DNA of 64,000 nt from contig NZ_LNWY01000005.1 of the NCBI RefSeq assembly GCF_001681715.1, forward strand, positions 434,001-498,000, written 5' to 3'. Both the position numbers and the translations under genes were made by a program. The stretch comes from Tritonibacter mobilis (GTDB lineage Bacteria; Pseudomonadota; Alphaproteobacteria; Rhodobacterales; Rhodobacteraceae). This document shows, in pieces, positions 40,317-49,215 of the stretch. The notes below the pieces were generated by a model, which made no database searches, had not been told where the DNA came from, and saw nothing but the letters and a program-made list of their open reading frames with translations. Every line of letters starts with the position of its first letter. The first letter of the stretch is position 1.

Positions 40317-41075
40317 TCAGGAAATGCGGAAGTTGTCACCAAGATAGACCCGCCGGACGTTTTCGTTCTCGACTACCTCAGAGGGGCTGCCAGACATTAG
40401 TACTTGTCCGTCGTGCAGGATATAGGCCCGATCAACGATTTCCAGCGTTTCGCGAACGTTGTGATCCGTGATCAAAACGCCGATGCCTCGTGTCTTGAGG
40501 TCCGCCACAAGATTCCGGATGTCGCCGACAGAAATCGGGTCAACGCCCGCAAAAGGCTCATCAAGAAGCAGATATTTTGGATCAGCCGCAAGGCAGCGTG
40601 CGATCTCCACCCGGCGGCGTTCCCCCCCCGACAGAGCCAGCGCAGGGGCGCGACGCAGATGTTCGATAGAGAAATCCGAGAGCAGTTCTTCGAGGCGTTC
40701 ACGGCGTTTGTGGTCATCAGAGACCGCAATATCCAATACCGCTGAGATATTGTCCTCGACCGAGAGGCCGCGAAAGATCGACATTTCCTGCGGCAGATAG
40801 CCGATACCCATGCGCGCGCGGCGATACATCGGCAATGAGGTGACATTCTGGCCGTCAAGCGTAACCCGCCCGGCCTCAGGAAAGACCAGACCGGCGATGG
40901 TGTAAAAACTGGTGGTCTTGCCAGAGCCATTCGGCCCCAGCAGTGCCACCACTTCACCGCGGTTGAGTTCCATCGACACGTCGCGGATCACCACGCGTTT
41001 GCGATAGCTCTTGCGCATCTTTTCAATGCGCAGCCCGGACGAGCCGGAGGTGACTTCTAACTTTGGTTTGGCCAT
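40317..41075 (-). CDS. lptB: LPS export ATPase LptB
   Basis: ATPase that powers LPS extraction by LptFG. Walker A is [14 protein letters not shown], signature [17 protein letters not shown], Walker [14 protein letters not shown], and H-loop [11 protein letters not shown]. Length 252 aa is normal. It overlaps the lptA stop and is the last gene of lptC-lptA-lptB. A promoter and hpf follow. Confidence 0.96.
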   Translation of the reverse strand: MAKPKLEVTSGSSGLRIEKMRKSYRKRVVIRDVSMELNRGEVVALLGPNGSGKTTSFYTIAGLVFPEAGRVTLDGQNVTSLPMYRRARMGIGYLPQEMSIFRGLSVEDNISAVLDIAVSDDHKRRERLEELLSDFSIEHLRRAPALALSGGERRRVEIARCLAADPKYLLLDEPFAGVDPISVGDIRNLVADLKTRGIGVLITDHNVRETLEIVDRAYILHDGQVLMSGSPSEVVENENVRRVYLGDNFRIS

Positions 41076-41572
41076 CAGTTGCCGCCACTGCCCGGAAGAG
41101 TGGTACGGACGCGACCGCTCAGTGTGGCGTTTCCGGTGGTGATATTGACTGTCATCTGTTCTGCGCCCAGCGTATTGCCCTGTTGGGTCAAAAGCACATC
41201 GCCGCGCATCACTACGGTGCCGCTCTCAATGGTGTAATCGGCCTCGCGCGCCTCGGCGGCATCCTCGCCGCTGACCAGCAACACATTGCCGCGCGCCTCC
41301 AGGCGTTCGATCCCGTTGCCCTCAGCCCGTCTGACCACCAGAACATTGTCCGCACTCAGGCGCATCTCGCCTTGAATGATCAACACGCTACCGGTCAGCA
41401 ATGCAGAGCCATCTTCCTGATTTACGCTCATATTGTCGGAGGTAATGTCGACTGGTTGCGACGTGTCCGTCTGCAGCACCCCAAAGGACACACCTGTCCC
41501 CTGCGCCATCAGGGCGGGGGCATGCACAAGGGCTGTCAAACCAAAGAGAATAACAAATGTCAGTCGTCGCAC
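41075..41572 (-). CDS. lptA: LPS transport periplasmic protein LptA
   Basis: Periplasmic beta-jellyroll that bridges LPS between membranes. Residues 1-24 are a signal peptide ([20 protein letters not shown] followed by LMAQ). The mature part has the OstA-like repeats [18 protein letters not shown] and [19 protein letters not shown]. 165 aa, typical. It lies between lptC and lptB with 3-bp and 1-bp junctions. Confidence 0.93.
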   Translation of the reverse strand: MRRLTFVILFGLTALVHAPALMAQGTGVSFGVLQTDTSQPVDITSDNMSVNQEDGSALLTGSVLIIQGEMRLSADNVLVVRRAEGNGIERLEARGNVLLVSGEDAAEAREADYTIESGTVVMRGDVLLTQQGNTLGAEQMTVNITTGNATLSGRVRTTLPGSGGN

Positions 41573-41575
41573 GGG

Positions 41576-42175
41576 TTATCTTTCTACTTTTGCAGGATCG
41601 TACACCAGCTTTACGCCTTCCGTGAACTCTATATGTACCGGGGCGTTCTTCGAATCCGTGAAGATCCGCATCGTTCCGGCGCTAAAATCTCCCATTGGCC
41701 CCTCTGCGGTAACAGCGCCGGGGCTGATCACCTCCAGACCGCTGAGCTGTGCATTCAACCGCTCGGTTTCAACACGGGTTCCATCGGGGGTCAAAATCCG
41801 CACATTGCCCATCAATATGGCGCTGTCCTGATCCGGGCGAATGGAGCCGCTGTCCGAGAGCATCAGAATACGGCGGCCCTCGGTGGTGAGGATCTCCGCT
41901 TCGAGGTCGCTGGCAGAGGCCCCTTCGCCACCACCGCCGGGCAACGCCTTGGTGGCGGCAATGGTAATTTCCTGCCCGGTGGCCGTTGTGCCGGTAAAGA
42001 AGGGAGCGGTCACCTGCTGGCCGCGCAGCCGGTTTTCCAGCTCAAAATCCGCAAATGGGATCGAGGGGTCGGTATTGATGGTCCGCGAGATCAAAAACAG
42101 CGTCGACAGCAGCGCCAGTGCGGCCAGCGGTAGCGCAACCTTGAGATAAGAGACGACGCGTGAATAGCGATCCAT
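41576..42175 (-). CDS. lptC: LPS export component LptC
   Basis: Bitopic inner-membrane protein that passes LPS from LptFG to LptA. One membrane helix lies at about residues 12-30 (KVALPLAALALLSTLFLI), followed by a periplasmic jellyroll. 199 aa. Identification rests on topology, length and position directly before lptA-lptB, with supporting motifs GRRILMLSDSGSIRPD and GPMGDFSAGTMRIF. GAGGAG precedes the ATG. rnd lies 70 bp upstream on the same strand. Confidence 0.9.
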   Translation of the reverse strand: MDRYSRVVSYLKVALPLAALALLSTLFLISRTINTDPSIPFADFELENRLRGQQVTAPFFTGTTATGQEITIAATKALPGGGGEGASASDLEAEILTTEGRRILMLSDSGSIRPDQDSAILMGNVRILTPDGTRVETERLNAQLSGLEVISPGAVTAEGPMGDFSAGTMRIFTDSKNAPVHIEFTEGVKLVYDPAKVER

Positions 42176-42245
42176 GGCTGTGTCTCCTCTCTGTTATCGT
42201 GTTGCTATTAATGCCGCACTCAATGCGTGATACGGCGAGATGACG

Positions 42246-42860
42246 TCAGGAATGGGCGAAAATATCGGTATCCGGCCAGCCAGCCAGATCCAGTCGTGCG
42301 CGGGTTGGCAGAAAATCAAAACAGGCTTGCGCCAGATCGCTGCGCCCTTCGCGGGCCAGCCGTAGATCCAGAGCGTCGCGCAGCCGGTGCAGGTGCAACA
42401 CATCCGAAGCCGCATAGTCCATCTGCGCCCGAGTGAGCGTGTCCGCACCCCAGTCGCTCATCTGCTGCTGCTTGGAGATATCCTGTCCCAGCAGATCCTG
42501 TGTCAGGTTCTTCAGCCCATGACGGTCGGTGTAGGTTCGTACCAATCGGCTGGCGATCTTGGTGCAGTAAACTGGCGCGGTCAGTGCGCCAAAGCGGTGG
42601 TAAAGTGCCGCAATGTCAAACCGACCGTAATGAAACAGCTTCAGCACGTCCGGGTTGGTCAGCATTGAGGTCAGGTTCGGTGCTTCGGTCTGATCTTTGC
42701 TGATCTGCACCAGATGTGCATCTCCATCGCCGCCCGACATTTGCACCACACACAGGCGGTCGCGATGCGGGTTCAGACCCATGGTTTCGCAGTCAATGGC
42801 AACCACGGGGCCCAGATCGACAGAATCCGGAAGGTCGTTCTGGTATAGATGCGTGGCCAC
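42246..42860 (-). CDS. rnd: Ribonuclease D, short form
   Basis: A DEDD-type 3'-5' exoribonuclease of 204 aa. The acidic residues D23 and E25 (AIDCETMGLNP), the middle aspartate in HYGRFDIAALYHRF and the DEDDy motif YAASDVLHLHRLRD are present. It lacks the C-terminal HRDC domains of E. coli RNase D, as is usual for the short alphaproteobacterial forms, which some call exonuclease domain proteins. Likely a tRNA 3'-end trimming function. Confidence 0.88.
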   Translation of the reverse strand: MATHLYQNDLPDSVDLGPVVAIDCETMGLNPHRDRLCVVQMSGGDGDAHLVQISKDQTEAPNLTSMLTNPDVLKLFHYGRFDIAALYHRFGALTAPVYCTKIASRLVRTYTDRHGLKNLTQDLLGQDISKQQQMSDWGADTLTRAQMDYAASDVLHLHRLRDALDLRLAREGRSDLAQACFDFLPTRARLDLAGWPDTDIFAHS

Positions 42861-43070
42861 GTCGCGGTCCCTGATCTGGCTGTGTGATGTGAATTGAGAT
42901 CGACATAGGCGCTTTGGATGGTGAACTCAACAGGCTCGCCCCTCCGGAACAGTGGGAAAGCGCGCATCTCGATCCCATTATCGCCCGACGCATTGCTCCC
43001 TGTGGTGTTGTATATCGTGAAATGCTAATGTCAGGCAGCCAGATTGAGTCCTCAGTCCAGCCTGTTGTTC

Positions 43071-43102
43071 GTATTCTCGCGCGTCATTGTCTGCGCGAAT
43101 AC
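43071..43102 (+). promoter_or_regulatory. Inverted repeat upstream of araC-type gene
   Basis: GTATTCTCGCGC and GCGCGAATAC (two extra bases in one arm) flank a 10-nt spacer, ending 20 bp before the regulator ATG. It could be an autoregulatory operator. The rest of the 262-bp gap shows no gene and no Fur-box-like sequence. Confidence 0.3.
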
Positions 43103-43122
43103 CTGTAAGGCCTGAGGAAGTT

Positions 43123-43986
43123 ATGAGTTTTCACCCCCGTATGATGGCTGCCATTCATGGCTTTACGCCACTTTCTGACAGCAGCACGTTTTCCGCAGAC
43201 GGCTTAGCGGTGGATTGTTGGCATGTCCGCAACAGCGCTCATGCGGGCGGGCATTACGTGTCACGTCATCCCCGTTTTGTGATCATGCGCGATGGGTATC
43301 GCATCCCACTGAGCGAGACCCGAGATGGTGATCTGCAGCATTGCGCCGCCTGTTTTGTCCCCGCAGGCATGGAGGTCTGGAGTAAGATCGCGCAACCCGG
43401 CACGTTGCGCCACATGGATATCCATGTGTCACAGGATCGGCTGCATGGTTTAATGGGACGTCCGCCCGAAACTATTGCTCCATTCTTCCTGCGCGATTTA
43501 CGTACCATCAGCCCTTTGGTTCAAATGCTGGCGGACCCTGACCGACCGGAACCACTGCGCGAGAAGCTTGCTGATTGCATTATTCTGGAGCTTCTCAATC
43601 AGCGTTCGACGCAACGTGAGATTGTCTCAGATACGCATGTGGTGGGCCGTCTGCAGGGGTATGTCCGTCAAAACCTCGACCGCAAGATCGGAGTTGATGA
43701 CATGGCCGCTGATGTTGGCTTGTCACGCAGCCAGCTCAATCGCGTGATGCGCCGCACGTCTGGCCTGTCGCCATACCGCTGGGTCTTGGCGCAACGCATC
43801 GAGCATGCCAAAGCGCAGCTTGCGAGTGGGCAGAGCTTTGCCGAGGTGGCATTGCATTCGGGGTTTGCGGATCAGGCCCACTTCAACCGGGTGTTCAAAT
43901 CCCTGACCGGGCAGGTGCCCAGCGATTGGATGAATGAACCAACCCAATCAGTTTCTGCGCCGATCCTACAAGACCGCACCTCCTGA
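43123..43986 (+). CDS. AraC-family transcriptional regulator
   Basis: A 287-residue regulator. The C-terminal 100 residues hold the two helix-turn-helix motifs (VDDMAADVGLSRSQLNRVMR and FAEVALHSGFADQAHFNRVFK, with the family's final P-x-x-W). The N-terminal cupin-like sensor is unassigned. GAGGAAG precedes the ATG; the frame opens 12 codons earlier. The gene lies 98 bp upstream of, and in line with, a TonB siderophore receptor. This matches the PchR/AlcR arrangement in which the regulator senses the ferri-siderophore and activates the receptor. Confidence 0.88.
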   Translation: MSFHPRMMAAIHGFTPLSDSSTFSADGLAVDCWHVRNSAHAGGHYVSRHPRFVIMRDGYRIPLSETRDGDLQHCAACFVPAGMEVWSKIAQPGTLRHMDIHVSQDRLHGLMGRPPETIAPFFLRDLRTISPLVQMLADPDRPEPLREKLADCIILELLNQRSTQREIVSDTHVVGRLQGYVRQNLDRKIGVDDMAADVGLSRSQLNRVMRRTSGLSPYRWVLAQRIEHAKAQLASGQSFAEVALHSGFADQAHFNRVFKSLTGQVPSDWMNEPTQSVSAPILQDRTS

Positions 43987-44084
43987 CTTGATCTATGGAA
44001 CCGCACCCGCCCGCCCCACGGACCACAGTATTCGGGAACCGCAGGCCACGGGCCTAGCGTATCGAAACGAAACAGGGGCGCTCC

Positions 44085-46226
44085 ATGCCAGTGCAAAAAA
44101 CTCTATTCAGGTCGGATGTGTTCTGCATGTCGGCCACAGCCCTCCTCCTGTGTAGCGCAACATCTGCATCGTCTCAGACGACAGATGAGGATGTAATCGT
44201 TCTACAGGACATCAACGTGGCCTATACCGAAAGCGCCACCGGGCCGGTCAATGGAACTGTGAATCCGCTCACGGCAACGGGCGGCAAGGTTCCACTTGAG
44301 GTAAACCGGGTGCCGCAGTCGATCTCGGTATTGGGACGCCAAGAGATCGAGACCTTTTCCGCCTCGCAAGTCAGCGAAGCCCTGCGTTACACCGCAGGCG
44401 TCACCACAGAGGTTTTCGGCAACGATCAGGACTACGACTGGATTCGCGTGCGCGGCTTTCAGGCCGACCAGACGGGAGTCTACCTCGACAATGCCCAGAA
44501 CCTCGCGTTTGCGTTCGGATCTTTCTTTATCGACCCCTATACGCTAGAGCGCATCGAGGTGCTTCGTGGACCATCCTCGGCCCTATATGGGGGGTCTAAT
44601 CCCGGCGGTATTCTGAATTACGTGTCCAAACGTCCGGGCGGACATATGGGCGAACTGTCCCTTAGTATCAATGATGCGGGGCAGAGCAGTCTGGCATTTG
44701 ACTATGGCGAGGACCTGAGCGCGGATCGTGCCTTTCGCCTAACCGGGCGCTTGCAGGCGGGTGACAGTTATGACGATCTGAATTCCGGCTGGCGTGGCAC
44801 CTTGGCGGGTGGTTTCAAGATGGCGCTTGATACGGGCACCGAAATTACCCTGCTCGCAAATCTCCATAAGGCGGATGAGCAACATAACGGCAGCACCTTT
44901 CTGCCCTATTATGGCACTGTCGTGCCCACCGCAGAATTTGGCTATATCGACCCTGGCGCCAACTTCTCCGACCCGAACTGGGACAGCTATCGCCGTGATC
45001 AGGCTACCGTTTCTGCAATCGTTGAGCATGAGTTCGCCAATGGGTTTACCCTGACCGGGATTACGCGCTTGGGATATGCCTCGGTCGAGGAGTCTTATTA
45101 CTACCCCTATGGCTACGCAGGCTATGCACTGCAACCAGCGGACCCCAATGGCACCCTCAGCCTTATCGCCTTTGAGCATGACACCACGGTACGCAGTGCA
45201 CAGGCGGATATCCGGTATTTCGGTCGCGTGAGCACCGGCGATGCAGAACATAATCTGCTCTTGGGTCTGGATGCGCGCCGCTACCAACTGGACGAAGTTC
45301 AGGCTTCTGGCTTTGGCTCCAACACGGTGGTGAAACCCACCGCGCCGGGCACGCCCATGACCTCGGTATATCAGGACGCGCTGACCACCCAGACACAGGT
45401 TGGTCTTTATCTGCAAGACCAGATCACTTTTGCGAGCGGCCTGATCCTTACCGGGAACCTTCGCCACGACTGGGTGGAAACAAAGCAAGACGGCAGCGCT
45501 GGGTTTGAACGCTCCGATAGTGAGACCTCCTATCGCGCGGCCGCAGCTTATGAGTTTGCCAATGGTTTCACGCCCTACCTGAGTTATGCGAGCTTCTTTA
45601 ACCCGCTGATCTCCTCACCCGCGAACGGCGTTACCATGCCCGAGCAGGGCAACCAGCTTGAGCTGGGGTTCAAGTGGATGCCTGCGGGGGGGAATTTCAG
45701 CCTCGCCGGGGCGATTTTCCAGATCGATCAGGAAAACGTGGTCACGGGCGCATGGCCGACTTTTGACCAACTCGGAGAGGTGCGCATGCGCGGGGTGGAA
45801 CTGGAAGCAGCCTATGATTTTGGCAATGGTCTGCATCTGCGCGGTGCTGCAACCAAGCTTGATGCAGAGATCACTGCGGACAGCAATTCCAGCCTGATCG
45901 GGCTGTCTCCGACACTGGTGCCGGAGCTGGAGTTGAGCCTTTTGGCAGAGTATGAATTTAGCACACCGCAGTTGAATGGATTGCGTATCGGCGCAGGTCT
46001 GCGTCATCGCGGTGCCAGTCAGGCAAATGCTGCCAATACGCTGCAGGTTCCAAGTGCCACACTCTATGATGCCTATGTCAGTTATGGCTTTAACAATGGC
46101 ATAGATATGCGCCTGGCGATCACCAACCTTGCAGATGATGCATATGTAACTGGGTGCCAAACGGCCTATGTCTGTTCTTATGGGGGCGGTCGTGAGGCAA
46201 CCCTGACGTTCGTAAAGTCCTTTTGA
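44085..46226 (+). CDS. TonB-dependent siderophore receptor
   Basis: A 713-residue outer-membrane barrel. A signal peptide (about 1-31, ending SATSASSQ) is followed by a TonB-box-like VIVLQDINV, the plug domain (VPQSISVLGRQEIE, DWIRVRGFQADQTG, IEVLRGPSSALYGGSNPGG) and a 22-strand-type barrel ending in phenylalanine (EATLTFVKSF). The motifs fit the ferrichrome/FhuA-FoxA type. No siderophore synthesis or ABC uptake genes are nearby, so it probably imports a siderophore made by other organisms. A terminator follows. Confidence 0.9.
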   Translation: MPVQKTLFRSDVFCMSATALLLCSATSASSQTTDEDVIVLQDINVAYTESATGPVNGTVNPLTATGGKVPLEVNRVPQSISVLGRQEIETFSASQVSEALRYTAGVTTEVFGNDQDYDWIRVRGFQADQTGVYLDNAQNLAFAFGSFFIDPYTLERIEVLRGPSSALYGGSNPGGILNYVSKRPGGHMGELSLSINDAGQSSLAFDYGEDLSADRAFRLTGRLQAGDSYDDLNSGWRGTLAGGFKMALDTGTEITLLANLHKADEQHNGSTFLPYYGTVVPTAEFGYIDPGANFSDPNWDSYRRDQATVSAIVEHEFANGFTLTGITRLGYASVEESYYYPYGYAGYALQPADPNGTLSLIAFEHDTTVRSAQADIRYFGRVSTGDAEHNLLLGLDARRYQLDEVQASGFGSNTVVKPTAPGTPMTSVYQDALTTQTQVGLYLQDQITFASGLILTGNLRHDWVETKQDGSAGFERSDSETSYRAAAAYEFANGFTPYLSYASFFNPLISSPANGVTMPEQGNQLELGFKWMPAGGNFSLAGAIFQIDQENVVTGAWPTFDQLGEVRMRGVELEAAYDFGNGLHLRGAATKLDAEITADSNSSLIGLSPTLVPELELSLLAEYEFSTPQLNGLRIGAGLRHRGASQANAANTLQVPSATLYDAYVSYGFNNGIDMRLAITNLADDAYVTGCQTAYVCSYGGGREATLTFVKSF

Positions 46227-46250
46227 TCACAACATGTTACCGGCTTGATA

Positions 46251-46277
46251 GGAGCGTCCGTTTGGGCGCTCCTTTTG
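46251..46277 (+). terminator. Terminator of the TonB receptor gene
   Basis: GGAGCG and CGCTCC pair around a 10-nt loop and are followed by TTTTG, 25 bp after the receptor stop. Confidence 0.75.
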
Positions 46278-46410
46278 TATTTGTGATCGAGATGTGCCCC
46301 GAGGGCATGTCAGTGAACAGCCGTCAGAAAGGCTTGCCAAGCGCGTAAGGCTTTGTTTTGTCCAAGAGTCGCCGGACATAGCCGGCAACGCCACAGAGAG
46401 CAAAACGCGC

Positions 46411-47097
46411 ATGCTAACTGCCAAACGCAAAAGCGCGGAGCGACGCCAGACCTTCGTGATTGTGGGTCTTGGAAACTTCGGAACTACCGTCGCCCGAGAA
46501 TTGAGCCGCTTCGGCAATCATGTGATCGGGGTAGACTGCAACGAAGCCCGAGTCAGCCAATGCGCTGATGAGCTGTCTCAAGCCCTAATAATCGATGCCC
46601 GTGATGATCTTGCCCTGCGACAGGCCGGGATTGCGGATTGTGACGTGGCGCTGGTCGCCATGGGATCGGATCTGGAGGCCTCCATCCTTGCGGCCATCAA
46701 CCTGAAAACCATCGGTGTGCCTGTGGTCTGGGCCAAGGCGACCACCAAGACTCATCACCGCATTCTCAGTAAGCTGAAGGTGGACCGGATCATCCACCCA
46801 GAGGTCGACGTGGGCATGCACATCGCGCAGGTTCTCCACAACCCATTGGTGCGTGATTATGTTAGCCTTGGAAATGGCTATCATGTGGTGAACTTTAAGA
46901 TCCCGCAGTCGCTGGAAGGCAAGGCACTGGTGGATATCCCCTACGCTTCAGGCCACAATCTACGCTGCATCGGCGTGATGCGCGGGACTGAGTTTCTTGG
47001 TCAGGACGGTTCTGACTGTACCCTTGCGCAGGATGATCTGTTGATCCTGCTGGGCAAACGCTCTGACTTGCGCAATTTTGCAGCGAGCCTGTCGTGA
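46411..47097 (+). CDS. ktrA: KtrA potassium-uptake regulatory subunit
   Basis: Cytoplasmic RCK-domain protein, 228 aa. The NAD/ATP-binding Rossmann motif VIVGLGNFGTTVARELSRFG is near residue 15, followed by VALVAMGSDLEASILAA and a C-terminal RCK_C domain. A single RCK pair of this length marks the Ktr type; TrkA would be twice as long. An upstream GTG (46294) is in frame but would add 39 non-homologous residues. The start of ktrB overlaps its stop (GTGA). Confidence 0.88.
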   Translation: MLTAKRKSAERRQTFVIVGLGNFGTTVARELSRFGNHVIGVDCNEARVSQCADELSQALIIDARDDLALRQAGIADCDVALVAMGSDLEASILAAINLKTIGVPVVWAKATTKTHHRILSKLKVDRIIHPEVDVGMHIAQVLHNPLVRDYVSLGNGYHVVNFKIPQSLEGKALVDIPYASGHNLRCIGVMRGTEFLGQDGSDCTLAQDDLLILLGKRSDLRNFAASLS

Positions 47098-48440
47098 AAC
47101 TTCCCACAATCAAGACCGCTTCGCCGGTTGAGCGCGGGCTGCCGCCGCCATTGATTTTGGCTCTTCTTTACTTTTCCAGCATCTTTGTCGGGGCGCTGCT
47201 CTTGTGGATGCCAATGTCGCATACCGGTGCGGTCGGATTCGGCGATGCGTTTTTCACCTCTGCCTCGGCTGTGACGGTGACGGGGCTGGCGGTTGTCGAT
47301 ACCGGCAGTGATCTTACCGTGATCGGGCAGGTTATCTTGGCCTTGCTCATCCAGCTCGGTGGATTGGGGTTGATGGCTTTTGCGGTCCTGTTGTTGTCGG
47401 CGCTGGGCCTCCCGGTCGGCTTGCCACAACGGCTGGTGCTACGAGAAGATCTCAACCAGCGTTCCCTTGGCGGGCTGGCGATCATCGTGCGGACAATCAT
47501 GCTGGTGGCATTGGTGTGCGAACTGGCCGGAGCCGCAATTTTGTCTTTTGTATTTGTGCCGGACCTAGGCTGGCCGATGGGGCTATGGCATGCGGTGTTT
47601 CACAGCATTTCAGCCTTCAATAACGCAGGTTTTGCGCTCTATTCCGATAGTCTTTCGGGCTATGTTAATGACCCGATCATCAATTTGACCATCCCGGCGC
47701 TGTTCATTCTCGGGGGGCTGGGCTTTGTTGTGGTGGGGGATCTGGTGCGGGCGCGGTCGTGGCGGCGGCTCAATCTCCACAGTAAATTGATGCTGACGGG
47801 TACCTTGTCGCTGATCCTTTTGGGGTGGGTGGGTTTTGCCGCGCTTGAATGGACAAATCCGGCGACGCTTGGTGGTTTGCCGGACACGGCCAGTCGTCTT
47901 TGGGCCAGTTGGTTTCAAGCGGTGACCCCGCGCACAGCCGGTTTCAACACAATCGACACAGGCGGTATGCACGACAGCACCACACTTATGACCATGTCGC
48001 TGATGCTGGTGGGGGGTGGCAGCACCTCCACGGCGGGTGGCATCAAGGTGACCACGCTCATCGTTCTGTTGATCGGCACTGTTGCATTCTTTCGCCGCCA
48101 AACCGCGCTGCACGTCTTTGGTCGCAGCCTCGGGGTGGAGGATGTGATGAAAGTGATGGCGCTGACCACCATCAGCATATTCATCGTGTTGGCGGGGATC
48201 TTTTTGATCTCGATTTCTCATGACGAAGAGTTTCTGGACCTTGCGTTCGAAGCCACCTCTGCCTTTGGAACAGTTGGTCTTTCGCGTGGTGCCACTGGGG
48301 AACTTGATGGCTTTGGCCGGGCGGTGATCATCGCGATCATGTTCCTGGGCCGAGTTGGGCCTCTGACGCTTGGGTTTTTCCTTGCGACCCACAGCAGGCC
48401 ACGGGTGCGGTATCCCAAAGGCGATGTGTATCTCGGCTAA
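47094..48440 (+). CDS. ktrB: KtrB potassium transporter (TrkH/KtrB family)
   Basis: A 448-residue superfamily-of-K-transporters channel with four M1-P-M2 repeats. The four selectivity loops are visible: SAVTVTGL, SAFNNAGF, RTAGFNT and GTVGLSRG, and the flexible third-repeat loop GGGSTSTAGGIK is present. With KtrA it forms a potassium (often sodium-coupled) uptake system. It begins with GTG, translationally coupled to ktrA. The 187 bp that follow show no gene. Confidence 0.93.
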   Translation: MKLPTIKTASPVERGLPPPLILALLYFSSIFVGALLLWMPMSHTGAVGFGDAFFTSASAVTVTGLAVVDTGSDLTVIGQVILALLIQLGGLGLMAFAVLLLSALGLPVGLPQRLVLREDLNQRSLGGLAIIVRTIMLVALVCELAGAAILSFVFVPDLGWPMGLWHAVFHSISAFNNAGFALYSDSLSGYVNDPIINLTIPALFILGGLGFVVVGDLVRARSWRRLNLHSKLMLTGTLSLILLGWVGFAALEWTNPATLGGLPDTASRLWASWFQAVTPRTAGFNTIDTGGMHDSTTLMTMSLMLVGGGSTSTAGGIKVTTLIVLLIGTVAFFRRQTALHVFGRSLGVEDVMKVMALTTISIFIVLAGIFLISISHDEEFLDLAFEATSAFGTVGLSRGATGELDGFGRAVIIAIMFLGRVGPLTLGFFLATHSRPRVRYPKGDVYLG

Positions 48441-48627
48441 ACGCGCCCTTGAAATCGCCGCATTCCACCGTCGGGGCGCGGCGGTTTCCTGCCGCAGTTG
48501 GCGGAATTTCGCTCTTCTTTTGGTTGAGCCTGCTTCTGGGCTGGAACGCCCTGCGCGATCTGAGTAGGTGAGCGCGGCCCGGATTGACCGGCGCATGACT
48601 ATCACCACTGATTTATAGGCTATTGTT

Positions 48628-48888
48628 ATGAAAACGAAACTTGCCGCACTCGCACTGACCGTTGCGTTCTCCGCACCTGCTCTTGCTGAGGAGTGCACCG
48701 CGGAACTTGCACAGGCGAAATCCATGGAAGTAAACGCAGGTCTGCAGAAGTTGGCAGCCAAGGATCCGCAGCGCATGCAGGAAGTGGCCACCGAGATGAT
48801 GGAGAAATCCGCCATGTTCGAAAACGCCGAGGACCTGTCCGAAGTGTGCGAGTATTACGATGGTCTGCTGGAAGAAATGAATTCCTAA
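48628..48888 (+). CDS. Small secreted protein of unknown function
   Basis: An 86-residue protein with a clear signal peptide (MKTKLAALALTVAFSAPALA, cleavage after ALA). The mature 66 residues are acidic and helix-prone, with two cysteines (EECTAELAQ and SEVCEYYDGLLEEM) that could form one disulfide in the periplasm. I recognise no family. It stands alone, with TTGACC about 50 bp upstream but no good -10, and is followed by a stable hairpin. Confidence 0.75.
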   Translation: MKTKLAALALTVAFSAPALAEECTAELAQAKSMEVNAGLQKLAAKDPQRMQEVATEMMEKSAMFENAEDLSEVCEYYDGLLEEMNS

Positions 48889-48900
48889 GCGACGAAGATG

Positions 48901-48930
48901 CGCCTGCGGAGAATGCTTCCGCAGGCGTTC
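48901..48930 (+). terminator. Hairpin terminator of the small secreted protein gene
   Basis: CGCCTGCGGA and TCCGCAGGCG form a perfect 10-bp stem 12 bp after the stop. Only TT follows, so termination may be inefficient. The rest of the 327-bp gap up to xylB contains the xyl promoter-operator and otherwise nothing recognisable. Confidence 0.6.
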
Positions 48931-49116
48931 CCGCAAAGATGCGGACCTTGATTGGCGCTGCCGTTAATAACGCCCGCCCACGCGCCACGTGCTGAGGCAA
49001 ACTGATACCACACGCGATGCTTTGCGAGATGGTCAGGCCCTCCTCTCCTCAAAATCAGAGATCTTAAACCGGCTGGCCACTGGTCCAGTCGATGCACCTG
49101 TTTGTCTGCTCGCCGA

Positions 49117-49165
49117 TTGACAGCCCGCGCCAAACCTGTTTTTATTTTATTAGCCGAAATAAATA
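49117..49165 (+). promoter_or_regulatory. xylose operon promoter with ROK-type operator
   Basis: A perfect TTGACA (49117-49122) is followed 18 bp later by TTTTTA. Overlapping the -10 and start is TTTATTT-N9-AAATAAA (49143-49165), a perfect inverted repeat of the form bound by ROK-family repressors such as NagC/Mlc and XylR. A repressor there would block transcription of xylB-xylA. No ROK gene is in the window. Confidence 0.6.
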
Positions 49166-49215
49166 TGTGCACGATCATGAGAGACGTGTGCGTCTGGCGA
49201 TTGGGAGGACATCTT

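Noticed and set aside
43987-44084. Fur or Irr box before the TonB receptor
   Set aside because: The 98-bp gap is GC-rich and contains no GATAATGATAAT-like or other recognisable iron-responsive palindrome.
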